A stretch of DNA of 64,000 nt from JAGOBP01 sp046328575 (GTDB lineage: Bacteria; Chloroflexota; Anaerolineae; Fen-1058), in NCBI GenBank assembly GCA_046328575.1, contig JAXLWI010000015.1, positions 1 through 64,000 of the forward strand, given 5' to 3'. A program made the position numbers and the translations under genes. The notes beneath the pieces were generated by a model. That model did not search any database, was not told the DNA's origin, and worked only from the letters and a program-made list of their open reading frames with translations. Of the stretch, positions 1-7,265 are shown in pieces. Numbering within the stretch: the first letter of the stretch is position 1; each line of letters begins with the position of its first letter.

Positions 1-2
1 CG

Positions 3-458
3 TGGAGCCTAATCGACGTGTTATCAGACGAATCAGCCAGTGCCTTCACACCGGATGTCGCCGCCGATGCAGTGCAGGCGCATATCGTGTGGCAACAATC
101 TTCGTCGATCCGTTACACGCACGGCGTGAATCTAAACTTCGCCACGCCGATTACACTCTCCACTGGTACAGCCAGCGCGCCGACTATCGCGGCGATCACG
201 GCAAGTACCATGGCTGCAGCGTGGGATTCCGGCATCACGCTAACGCTGCGCGTAAACAACACAGGTGTGTGGAACAGCACGCTAGCCTTTAGCGTGAATC
301 CGGCGGGCGTGGGACAACCGGCGTTGAGTGCCGGGCCGAACGGCGCGATCTATGGCGCGTTCACATGGGGAGCGGGTACACGCGATATCGCTTTCAACGC
401 TTACAGCGCGGATGTGCTGCTGCAGCCACGTTTGTTCCTGCCGCTGATCGTACGTTAA
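3..458 (+). CDS. C-terminal part of a secreted protein (partial at left edge)
   Basis: The reading frame is open to the left edge, so the true start lies outside the window. The first visible residues (a Pro-Asp then a HIVWQ-like strand) resemble a BNR/sialidase-type propeller repeat, but only one copy is visible. The rest is rich in Thr, Ala and Ser, as expected of an extracellular beta-sandwich. The protein ends in RLFLPLIVR, matching the F/Y-L-P tail of four other secreted proteins in this window, which suggests a common surface-sorting or anchoring signal. Function is unknown; the secreted nature is inferred from composition and tail, since no signal peptide is visible. Confidence 0.7.
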   Translation, partial: WSLIDVLSDESASAFTPDVAADAVQAHIVWQQSSSIRYTHGVNLNFATPITLSTGTASAPTIAAITASTMAAAWDSGITLTLRVNNTGVWNSTLAFSVNPAGVGQPALSAGPNGAIYGAFTWGAGTRDIAFNAYSADVLLQPRLFLPLIVR

Positions 459-470
459 CCCGATCGTGAA

Positions 471-562
471 GGCGAGGCATTCGCAACAAGATAACAATTG
501 GCCATGACGCCTGACAAGGCCGCGCAACCGATCGGCCTGAACGTACAAGCGAATGCCTCGCC
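471..562. repeat. 14-bp perfect inverted repeat flanking an intergenic segment
   Basis: GGCGAGGCATTCGC at 471-484 is exactly inverted at 549-562, with 64 nt between the arms. The right arm ends 10 nt before the TATAAT box of the histidine kinase gene. A smaller GGCCG/CGGCC hairpin lies inside. No T-run follows, so it is not a typical terminator. It may be an operator, a folded leader or a REP-like element. Confidence 0.6.
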
Positions 563-572
563 CCTATTACGG

Positions 573-578
573 TATAAT
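573..578 (+). promoter_or_regulatory. -10 box of the histidine kinase gene, leaderless arrangement
   Basis: A perfect TATAAT lies 6 nt before the ATG at 585, so transcription should begin at or within a base or two of the start codon. No Shine-Dalgarno sequence can fit. No convincing -35 box is seen. Confidence 0.65.
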
Positions 579-584
579 CGACCC

Positions 585-1991
585 ATGCGGCGTGTGCTAG
601 CGTCCCTCAACCATCTCAGCTTGGCGCAGCAATTCATGCTGGCGAATCTGCTCGTGTTAACGATCAGCATGATCGTGACCGGCTGGTGGGTGGGACAACA
701 GATCGAGACGGGCGTCATCGATCGGACGGCAGCGCAGACCGCCCTCTACGTCGATAGTTTCATCGATCCGCCGCTGCAGGCGCTGACCACCGGCACCGCC
801 CTCACCGCCGAGGGGGCCGCGCTGCTCGATCGGCTGGTGGCAGACACCTCGCTCGGCCAGCAAATCGTCGCTTTCAAAATCTGGGATACTCAAGGCCGTA
901 TCGTCTACAGCACTAATCCCGCGTTGATCGGACAAACGTATCCGATTAAGGATGAGTTGTCGCGCGCGATCAGTGGTGAGGTGGTATCTCATATCAGCAA
1001 TCTCAGCGACACCGAGAACTTGCTGGAACGTGGGCGCTATACCGAACTGCTGGAAACATACAGCCCGGTGCAAGCCAGTGGCACGAATCGCGTCATAGCC
1101 GTCGTGGAGTTTTATCAGACGGTGGACGCACTGCGCAAGCAGATCGCCCTTGCCCGCTCATCAAGTTGGTTGGTTGTGGGCGCGGGCACACTGCTGGTCT
1201 ATCTGGCATTGGCCGGCATTGTGCGGCGCGGCAGCCGCACCATCGATCAGCAACGCGGTGAACTGCGCGCACAGGTGACCCGCTTGACGGACCTGCTGGC
1301 GCAAAATGCGGAACTCCATCAACGCGTCAGCCGCGCCAGTGCCCATGCCACCGAATTGAACGAGCGCTCGTTACGCCGCATCAGCGCCGAGCTACACGAT
1401 GGTCCTGCGCAAGACTTGGGGCTGGCGTTGCTGCGCATCGATCAGGTCATAGCCCGCAATGGCGAACTGGCCGAGGAACTGAAGACCATCGAAGGTTCGA
1501 TTCAGACGGCACTGGGCGAGGTGCGAGCTATCTCCGGCGGCCTCGGTCTGCCCGATCTGACTGCGTTGACTTTGACGGACACCTTAATGCGCGCCATCAA
1601 AGCGCATCAACGCCGCACTCACACCACCGTCGCTGCCCAGTTTGAGCAGTTGCCCATGCCTGTGCCGCTGCCCGTAAAGATCACGGCTTTTCGCATTGTT
1701 CAAGAAGCGCTGAACAATGCCTCACGGCACGCGCCGGGCAGCGCCGTAACGGTATGCGCAGCGATGGATGCCGAGCGGCTGACCATCGAAGTAACCGATC
1801 AAGGGCCGGGATTCGATCCGGCCAACGTCGCGCTGGATAGCGACGATCACCTGGGTCTAGTCGGTATGCGCGAACGCGCCGAGAGTTTGGGGGGCCGCTT
1901 TGAAATCGATAGCGCACCGGGACGCGGCACCCGTGTGATTGCTCATTTGCCACTTTCGATCGAAAAGGATTGGGAGACTCATGGCCGATAA
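585..1991 (+). CDS. Membrane sensor histidine kinase, NarL/LiaS (HisKA_3) type
   Basis: This 468-residue sensor kinase autophosphorylates on His and passes phosphate to the regulator encoded next. Visible parts are a first membrane helix (about 17-38), an extracytoplasmic CACHE-like sensor region, a second helix (about 192-213), a short coiled coil, the HisKA_3 box ELHDGPAQDLG with the phospho-acceptor His near residue 271, an N-box NNAS near 375 and a G-box GLVGMRER near 423. The ATG at 585 was chosen over an in-frame ATG at 498 because TATAAT at 573-578 would exclude the upstream start. The 3' end overlaps the regulator gene by 11 nt, so the two are co-transcribed. The ligand is unknown. 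Confidence 0.93.
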   Translation: MRRVLASLNHLSLAQQFMLANLLVLTISMIVTGWWVGQQIETGVIDRTAAQTALYVDSFIDPPLQALTTGTALTAEGAALLDRLVADTSLGQQIVAFKIWDTQGRIVYSTNPALIGQTYPIKDELSRAISGEVVSHISNLSDTENLLERGRYTELLETYSPVQASGTNRVIAVVEFYQTVDALRKQIALARSSSWLVVGAGTLLVYLALAGIVRRGSRTIDQQRGELRAQVTRLTDLLAQNAELHQRVSRASAHATELNERSLRRISAELHDGPAQDLGLALLRIDQVIARNGELAEELKTIEGSIQTALGEVRAISGGLGLPDLTALTLTDTLMRAIKAHQRRTHTTVAAQFEQLPMPVPLPVKITAFRIVQEALNNASRHAPGSAVTVCAAMDAERLTIEVTDQGPGFDPANVALDSDDHLGLVGMRERAESLGGRFEIDSAPGRGTRVIAHLPLSIEKDWETHGR

Positions 1992-2637
1992 CATCCGTTG
2001 TGTGCTGATTGATGATCATCCCTTATTTCGAGAGGGTGTAGCCGGGGTGTTGCGTGCCGAGCCGAACTTTGAGGTGATAGGCGAAGGCGCGTCAGCGCAG
2101 GAGGCCGTGCAGTTGGCGGCCGAACTCCTACCCGACGTGATCCTGTTGGACATCACCATGCCGGGCGGCGGTGTTCATGCCGCACGCCAGATTGCAACAG
2201 CCTGTCCGTTTATCAAGATCATCATGCTCACCGCCTCGGAAGAGGAAGACGATGTGACGGCAGCGCTCAAAGCAGGTGCGCGCGCATACGTTCTCAAAGG
2301 AGTGGCCGCGCGTGAATTAGTGCGGATTGTGCACCTGGTCGTCGAGGGTGAAGTCTACGTCACTCCGGCGCTGGCGGTCAGCGTCTTAGCGGATATCGAT
2401 GCCGCTCCGATCGCAGCAGCGCGGCCCAACGATATGCTCAGTCAACTGTCTGAACGTGAACGTCAGATTCTGGAAAAAGTTGCTGCCGGCCTTAGTAACA
2501 AAGAGATCGGGGCGCAGTTATATCTGAGCGAAAAGACCATCAAGCACTACATGACCAACATCCTGCAAAAACTGCATGTTCACAACCGGGTGGAAGCGGC
2601 GTTACTGGCACACGATCAACTCCGCGCCGGGAAATGA
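1981..2637 (+). CDS. Response regulator, NarL/FixJ family
   Basis: A 218-residue DNA-binding regulator, presumably the partner of the overlapping kinase. The receiver domain has the acidic pair Asp11-Asp12 and phospho-acceptor Asp57 in LLDITMPG. The C-terminal LuxR-type helix-turn-helix is clear (LSERERQILEKVAAGLSNKE, then the recognition-helix segment SEKTIKHYMTNIL). The ATG at 1981 gives a standard receiver start; an in-frame ATG at 1939 would only add residues from inside the kinase gene. Targets are not known; NarL-type proteins usually bind short inverted repeats. Confidence 0.94.
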   Translation: MADNIRCVLIDDHPLFREGVAGVLRAEPNFEVIGEGASAQEAVQLAAELLPDVILLDITMPGGGVHAARQIATACPFIKIIMLTASEEEDDVTAALKAGARAYVLKGVAARELVRIVHLVVEGEVYVTPALAVSVLADIDAAPIAAARPNDMLSQLSERERQILEKVAAGLSNKEIGAQLYLSEKTIKHYMTNILQKLHVHNRVEAALLAHDQLRAGK

Positions 2638-2670
2638 TGAGCTAAGATCGATTTGCCATTGCCTCCAACA

Positions 2671-2704
2671 CAAAGCGGACTGATGCTTGCACCAGTCCGC
2701 TTTG
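2671..2704. terminator. Bidirectional terminator between convergent genes
   Basis: A 12-bp perfect stem, CAAAGCGGACTG at 2671-2682 and its complement at 2693-2704, encloses a 10-nt loop. It separates the convergent response regulator and rimO genes; the A/T ends give short T-runs in each direction. Confidence 0.8.
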
Positions 2705-2729
2705 TTCGTCAGCCGTCTTTCGTCGTCTG

Positions 2730-4094
2730 TCAGCCTTGCAATGTAATCACTTGCGGCTGCTTGATGTCTACGTGACCCGTTAGGTCGTACGTCATCGCGC
2801 CGTCGATCTTTACCGGCACAAACTCGCCCGCAGGCACGCTGCCCGGAATAATCACTAAGCCGTCGATCTCAGGCGCATCGCGATAGGTGCGCCCCAACGT
2901 CAGGCCATCGCCCTGCCCCTCGATCAACACCTCGAGCGTCCGGCCCACGTGCACCTGATTCTTCTTCAGCGAAATCGCTTGTTGTGTTTCCATCAGCCGT
3001 TCGTAACGCGACTGCTTGACTTCGTCCGGCACCTGGCCGTCGAGTTCCGCCGACGGTGTGCCCGGCTCGAATGAGTATTGGAACGCCCCCACCCGATCGA
3101 ACTCCAGGTCCTTCACGAATTGCAGTAGTCCCTCGAACTGTTCTTCCGTCTCGCCTGGATAGCCGACGATGAACGTCGTGCGAATCGCCACGTCGGGCAT
3201 GGCCACGCGCACTTTCTCTAACGTACGGTACACCCAATCGATGTTGGCGGGCCGCCGCATGCTCTTCAATACATCCGGATGGCCGTGTTGTAGTGGGATA
3301 TCGACGTAGTGAACGATCTGCGGGCGCGTCGCCATCACTTCGATTAGCCGATCCGTCATCGCGCCTGGATATTGATACATCAAACGCAGCCACTTCAACT
3401 CCGGCGCGGCCTCGCAGATCGATTCGAGCAGGTTGGGCAGACCGTCTTTCAAGCCGAGGTCGTGGCCGTAATCGGTGAGGTCTTGTGCAATGAAAATTGC
3501 TTCGCGCACGCCGTGCTCAGCCAAGACACGCGCCTCATGAATGATCGCTTCGGGCGCACGCGACACTGCCGTGCCTTTAATGCGCGGAATCGAACAGAAC
3601 GCGCAGGGCCGCCGACACCCATCGGCAATTTTAAGATACGCCGAGGTACCGGACACCGATACGCGCAGCGCGCCATGCTCATCGGAACCAACGACCTGAG
3701 CCGTTTCGGGGAGATGATAAAGCGGGTCCGGGTGCTTGCTGGCGCGCAGCCGATTGGTGAACTCGACGATGTCCATCCAGCGTCGCGTGCCAATGACGCC
3801 GTCGATACCGGGGACTTCCTCCACCAACTTCGGCCCCCAGATTTGCGACAGGCAACCTGCAGCGATCAAGGTTTGTTTGCGAGACTTGCCTTCGGCCAGT
3901 TCGCGCAGCGCACGGATCGATTCGGCGCGTGACGGCCCAATGAAGCCACAGGTGTTGACGATGAGGATAGCCGCCTCATCCGGCGCGGCGACTGGCGCAT
4001 AACCAGATTCGTTAAGCAGCTGCGCCATGCTGTCCGAATCGACGGAATTCTTGGCACACCCCAATGACAGCAGATAGTAATTCTTGCCCTTCAT
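2730..4094 (-). CDS. rimO: Ribosomal protein S12 methylthiotransferase RimO
   Basis: A radical-SAM methylthiotransferase that adds a methylthio group to the conserved aspartate of ribosomal protein uS12. The N-terminal MTTase domain has the three cluster cysteines C13 (LGCAKNS), C49 and C81. The radical-SAM motif is C160-x3-C164-x2-C167 (DGCRRPCAFC). The C-terminal TRAM region contains DAPEIDG, a RimO hallmark that separates it from the tRNA enzyme MiaB. Length (454 aa) is typical. A GGGG sequence precedes the ATG. It is last in a minus-strand series rplI, rodZ-like, rimO, with a palindromic element just upstream. Confidence 0.95.
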   Translation of the reverse strand: MKGKNYYLLSLGCAKNSVDSDSMAQLLNESGYAPVAAPDEAAILIVNTCGFIGPSRAESIRALRELAEGKSRKQTLIAAGCLSQIWGPKLVEEVPGIDGVIGTRRWMDIVEFTNRLRASKHPDPLYHLPETAQVVGSDEHGALRVSVSGTSAYLKIADGCRRPCAFCSIPRIKGTAVSRAPEAIIHEARVLAEHGVREAIFIAQDLTDYGHDLGLKDGLPNLLESICEAAPELKWLRLMYQYPGAMTDRLIEVMATRPQIVHYVDIPLQHGHPDVLKSMRRPANIDWVYRTLEKVRVAMPDVAIRTTFIVGYPGETEEQFEGLLQFVKDLEFDRVGAFQYSFEPGTPSAELDGQVPDEVKQSRYERLMETQQAISLKKNQVHVGRTLEVLIEGQGDGLTLGRTYRDAPEIDGLVIIPGSVPAGEFVPVKIDGAMTYDLTGHVDIKQPQVITLQG

Positions 4095-4118
4095 ATGTTT
4101 CCCCGCTCAATAAGAATA

Positions 4119-4184
4119 ATTAACCACGGAGACGCTGAACCACAGAGTTTTCAATCGTCTCTGCGACTCAGTGTCTCCGTGGTT
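4119..4184. repeat. Palindromic REP-like element upstream of rimO
   Basis: AACCACGGAGAC at 4122-4133 is exactly inverted at 4173-4184, with further internal pairing (CTGA/TCAG, CAGAG/CTCTG). The left flank, AATTAACCACGGA, also occurs at 20876-20888 in front of another minus-strand gene. It lies in the rodZ-rimO spacer and could act as a hairpin in the transcript or be a dispersed repeat. Confidence 0.65.
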
Positions 4185-4210
4185 GAAATCGACGGATGAC
4201 ACGCTGCAGC

Positions 4211-5149
4211 TTATGGTCGCTGCGTGGCTGTCGAGATGGACACCGGCGAAACCTGAACGCCCGTGGCCGTAATCTCGGCCGCATCCGTCACGGGCACGTT
4301 ATTGCCGCCTGATCGTGACCAGGCCCGCGCCACAATCTGTCCGCGCGCGCCAAGCGTAGTCGTCGCCCCATTGAATCTTACGCGCACCGCTGCTGCATTG
4401 CCCGTCTCGACGATGACGCGATCGGTCGCGGTCCATACCTGCGACGATCCCGGTTGCAACACACCTTCAAATGCCGTCTGCCCATCGAGCATGATGCGCG
4501 CCCACACGTGTTCGACCGCCTCAAGTGTGATCGACACCGGTCCAGCGAGTGTGGTAACACCCGTTGCCGCAGGCACCGCCAACGGTTTCGCCGACGCAGG
4601 CACATTCAGATCCAACCCGTTCGACGGTGCTGGTTTCGCATTGCCCGTCAACGCCGAGATGATCAGAAAGACACCGATGGCAAACAACACAATCGCGCCG
4701 ATGATCAACAACGAGGTCGGCACACCACCCGGCGAAGCCGGGGCTGTGTCGCGCGCGCTCGGCACGCTGATCTTGGGCAGCGACGGCAGTTCCAACGTCC
4801 GACCGCGCGGCACAGCCCGATCGGGGGCGGGTGCCAACGGCTTCGCCGTTACGGTCGGGACAGTAGGTTTAATCGGAGCCGTCTTAGTCGCCGCGGGTGG
4901 TTGAGTCGGCAGTGTCAGCACGGGTGCGGCATCCAACGCCGAGGCCAGCGCTTCACCATCGAGACCGAGGAAGTTGGCGTAGGAACGCACAAAACCGCGC
5001 GCCTGGACTGGGCCAGGCAGCGCGGACATGCGATTCGCCTCAATTGCTTCGAGGTAGATCGGCTTGATGCGCGTGGCTTTATAAGCCTGATCGATCGTCA
5101 AGCCCTGCGCTTCGCGTGCGGTACGCAGTTGAGAACCGACGTCAGTCAT
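4211..5149 (-). CDS. RodZ-like helix-turn-helix membrane protein
   Basis: A 312-residue protein with RodZ architecture. An N-terminal HTH_25 domain (about 1-75, GSQLRTAREAQGLTID) is followed by a Pro/Thr/Ala-rich linker, one membrane helix (about 145-168) and a C-terminal beta domain of the DUF4115 type (WARIMLDG, then QVWTATDRV). Family members link the MreB cytoskeleton or other cytoplasmic factors to the envelope. mreB is not in this window, so a cell-shape role is inferred from the fold only. It sits between rplI and rimO on the same strand. Confidence 0.85.
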   Translation of the reverse strand: MTDVGSQLRTAREAQGLTIDQAYKATRIKPIYLEAIEANRMSALPGPVQARGFVRSYANFLGLDGEALASALDAAPVLTLPTQPPAATKTAPIKPTVPTVTAKPLAPAPDRAVPRGRTLELPSLPKISVPSARDTAPASPGGVPTSLLIIGAIVLFAIGVFLIISALTGNAKPAPSNGLDLNVPASAKPLAVPAATGVTTLAGPVSITLEAVEHVWARIMLDGQTAFEGVLQPGSSQVWTATDRVIVETGNAAAVRVRFNGATTTLGARGQIVARAWSRSGGNNVPVTDAAEITATGVQVSPVSISTATQRP

Positions 5150-5182
5150 GGGCTCTTGGATAGCGGCGCAATATCTCGGAGA

Positions 5183-5677
5183 TTATTCAGCCGCCGCAGC
5201 GGGCTCGGCCGCAGCTTCGCCTTGCCCTGCGTCTTCGCGAACAACGTTAACCGTAACTTCGGGCACCAGTTCACTGGACAGGCGCACCGTTACTTTGTGA
5301 GCACCCAGCGCGCGGATCGGCTCGCGGAGTTCGACCTTGTGCCGGTCGACTTCGAGGCCGGTGGTGCGCTTGATTTCGTCGACGACGTTCTGTGCGGTTA
5401 CCGAGCCGTACAACTTACCGCCTTCACCTGCGCGCACCTTGAACGACACCGCAACTCGCGCCAACTCAGCCGCCAGCGCCGACGCTTCCTGCGTCAGCAG
5501 CGCCTGCCGATGCTGCTCGGCTTTGGCCAGCGCATCCGATTGCTTCAGCGCGCCCGCCGTCGCCAGCACGGCGATGCCCTGCGGAATGAGAAAATTGCGC
5601 GCGTAGCCGTCGGCCACGTTCTTGACCGTGCCGGCCTTGCCCAACTTCGCCACATCGTGCTTCAACAAAACTTTCAT
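5183..5677 (-). CDS. rplI: 50S ribosomal protein bL9
   Basis: A large-subunit ribosomal protein that projects from the L1 stalk base. The start MKVLLKHDVAKLGKAG and the segment VADGYARNFLIP are diagnostic of bL9. Length is 164 residues, slightly longer than usual because of an Ala/Glu-rich tail. An AGGGAAAA Shine-Dalgarno precedes the ATG, and a strong promoter lies at 5761-5789. It is the first gene of the series that continues into rodZ-like and rimO. Confidence 0.96.
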   Translation of the reverse strand: MKVLLKHDVAKLGKAGTVKNVADGYARNFLIPQGIAVLATAGALKQSDALAKAEQHRQALLTQEASALAAELARVAVSFKVRAGEGGKLYGSVTAQNVVDEIKRTTGLEVDRHKVELREPIRALGAHKVTVRLSSELVPEVTVNVVREDAGQGEAAAEPAAAAE

Positions 5678-5760
5678 CTTACTTTTCCCTCATCTCCAGC
5701 CGCGCTTATGGCGGTGTAAGTCGATTTGCAGATTCGGCTGCCCGTTTTCTGCGCGGGCAG

Positions 5761-5789
5761 ATTATAACCTATTTTTATCGAACGTTCAA
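5761..5789 (-). promoter_or_regulatory. Promoter of rplI
   Basis: On the minus strand, TTGAAC (5784-5789), a 17-nt spacer and TATAAT (5761-5766) form a near-consensus housekeeping promoter about 80 nt before the rplI start. Confidence 0.8.
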
Positions 5790-5836
5790 TCGCGAAATGG
5801 CGGGCGCTCGCGGCGCTCGCCTCACGAAGCCTATGC

Positions 5837-5842
5837 TATAAT
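5837..5842 (+). promoter_or_regulatory. -10 box of the DUF2085 gene, leaderless arrangement
   Basis: TATAAT is followed by 6 nt and then the ATG at 5849. The spacing is identical to that of the histidine kinase gene and leaves no room for a ribosome-binding site. Confidence 0.65.
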
Positions 5843-5848
5843 CCCGCC

Positions 5849-6661
5849 ATGACCTCATCCAAGAGCGATTCGACCCCGTTACCGGCATCACCGTTCGAAC
5901 GAATTCCCAAAGCCCTGTTTGCGGGCGGCCTGCTATCGATCGTGGCGCTGTTCATCACTGCGCCGATTGAGTGGTTGGGCAAAGCCAAATGGATCGGCTT
6001 TGCGTTGTGCCACCAAATCCCCGATCGTTCTTTCTTCGCCCACGAGCACCAGTATCCGTTGTGTGCGCGCTGCACAGGCATGTATCTCGGCTTTGTCACC
6101 GGCATCGTCAGTTTGGCACTGCGCCGCCGCTTGAAGGCCGCTCGGCTGCCGCCAACGCCCATCGTCGTGATGCTGGTCGGATTCATCGTGGCAATGGGCA
6201 TCGACGGCGTGAATTCCACCATCTCGATCATCCCCGGCGCGCCGCAGTTGTATCACACGACAAATATTCATCGCATCATTACCGGCACGCTGTACGGTTT
6301 GGCGCTGAGCGCATTGTTCCCGCCCTTCTTCAACTCGGCCATTTGGACCGAACCGAGCGGTGAACGCACGATCAAGAACTGGCGCGAACTGATCGGGTTG
6401 CTGATCGCCGTCGGCGTGGAGATCGTCATTGTGCTCGCTTTCACGGATCAAATGTTAATTCCAGTGACGGTCGTCTCCATCGGCGGCATCTTGCTCCTGT
6501 TGTCACTACTCAATTCGGTGATCATGCTCAGCGTGCGCAAGATGGAAAGCGCGGTGAGCGCGTGGCGGCAACTCGCCCTGCCGATGCTGTTTGGGTTGGC
6601 GCTCGGTTTGATCGAGATTACGCTGCTCGTCGGCTTGCGCGTCAGTGTCGGCGCAGGTTGA
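5849..6661 (+). CDS. DUF2085 family integral membrane protein
   Basis: A 270-residue membrane protein. Its signature, CHQIPDRSF followed by PLCARCTG at about residues 54-77, defines the DUF2085 family, in which Cys/His residues sit between membrane helices. About six hydrophobic segments follow. The biochemical role of the family is not established; metal binding by the conserved Cys and His is a plausible guess. It is read divergently from rplI. Confidence 0.88.
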   Translation: MTSSKSDSTPLPASPFERIPKALFAGGLLSIVALFITAPIEWLGKAKWIGFALCHQIPDRSFFAHEHQYPLCARCTGMYLGFVTGIVSLALRRRLKAARLPPTPIVVMLVGFIVAMGIDGVNSTISIIPGAPQLYHTTNIHRIITGTLYGLALSALFPPFFNSAIWTEPSGERTIKNWRELIGLLIAVGVEIVIVLAFTDQMLIPVTVVSIGGILLLLSLLNSVIMLSVRKMESAVSAWRQLALPMLFGLALGLIEITLLVGLRVSVGAG

Positions 6662-6695
6662 GTCTTTTTGTAACACAAATTTAACTTCAAAACAT

Positions 6696-6725
6696 TTGCA
6701 TTTCGCAGCGATTTAGGACTACAAT
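6696..6725 (+). promoter_or_regulatory. Promoter of the small membrane protein gene at 6755
   Basis: TTGCAT (6696-6701), an 18-nt spacer and TACAAT (6720-6725), followed by a GGAGG ribosome-binding site at 6741-6745. Confidence 0.7.
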
Positions 6726-6754
6726 ACAGCATCTCACAACGGAGGCTAGTCACC

Positions 6755-7189
6755 ATGCAGGGCGGACAGTTTCAGTTCAAGTTGGACAAAACCAATCTGA
6801 TCAAAGCCGGTACGATCCCAGTAATTGCGGCGGCTATCGGTGGAGCTTTGTGGCTGCTCGGTATCCTTGGCGGTTTGGTTGGGATCTTGTTTTGGGCGGT
6901 CGCTGCATTCGCCGGCTATTGGTACGTCAAGTTGGTATTGGCGCAGGCGGTTAAACCGACGATCGTTGATGTGGCGATTAACGGTGCGATTCTCGGCGCT
7001 GTCGTCGGTTTAGTGTATGGCGTCGTCTCGCTGATCGCCATCAGCATTCGTTTTAGCGGCCTGTTTGGTTTCGGGTTCACCTACGGCATCGGCGACGTCA
7101 TCGGCGATTTGATCCGCGGCGGTGTCGGTGGTGCAGTCGGCGCGGCGGGTTGGTTCGCTTACAAGTCAGGCATGATCAAGACCAGTTAA
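6755..7189 (+). CDS. Small glycine-rich membrane protein, function unknown
   Basis: A 144-residue protein with a short polar N-terminus (about 1-18) and three or four hydrophobic Gly/Ala-rich segments. It carries no recognisable catalytic motif. It is monocistronic, with its own promoter at 6696-6725, a GGAGG site 9 nt before the ATG and a strong terminator at 7213-7246. I do not recognise the family. Confidence 0.75.
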   Translation: MQGGQFQFKLDKTNLIKAGTIPVIAAAIGGALWLLGILGGLVGILFWAVAAFAGYWYVKLVLAQAVKPTIVDVAINGAILGAVVGLVYGVVSLIAISIRFSGLFGFGFTYGIGDVIGDLIRGGVGGAVGAAGWFAYKSGMIKTS

Positions 7190-7212
7190 CGGTCGGAGCC
7201 TCTTGCAATGAC

Positions 7213-7246
7213 AGCCTGATCCAATTTCGGATCAGGCTGTTTTGTT
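7213..7246 (+). terminator. Rho-independent terminator
   Basis: AGCCTGATCC (7213-7222), a 6-nt loop, then GGATCAGGCT (7229-7238) and a T-rich tail. It ends the small membrane protein transcript just before the uvrC promoter. Confidence 0.9.
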
Positions 7247-7250
7247 GTGA

Positions 7251-7256
7251 TACAAT
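7251..7256 (+). promoter_or_regulatory. -10 box of uvrC
   Basis: TACAAT lies 9 nt before the uvrC ATG. Any leader would be only two or three nucleotides, so the message is probably leaderless or nearly so. No Shine-Dalgarno is present. Confidence 0.5.
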
Positions 7257-7265
7257 TTCCTCGCC

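Noticed and set aside
4454..5719. 421-codon plus-strand frame opposite the RodZ-like and bL9 genes
   Set aside because: It is Arg/Gln-rich, has no domain, and lies antisense to two well-supported genes.
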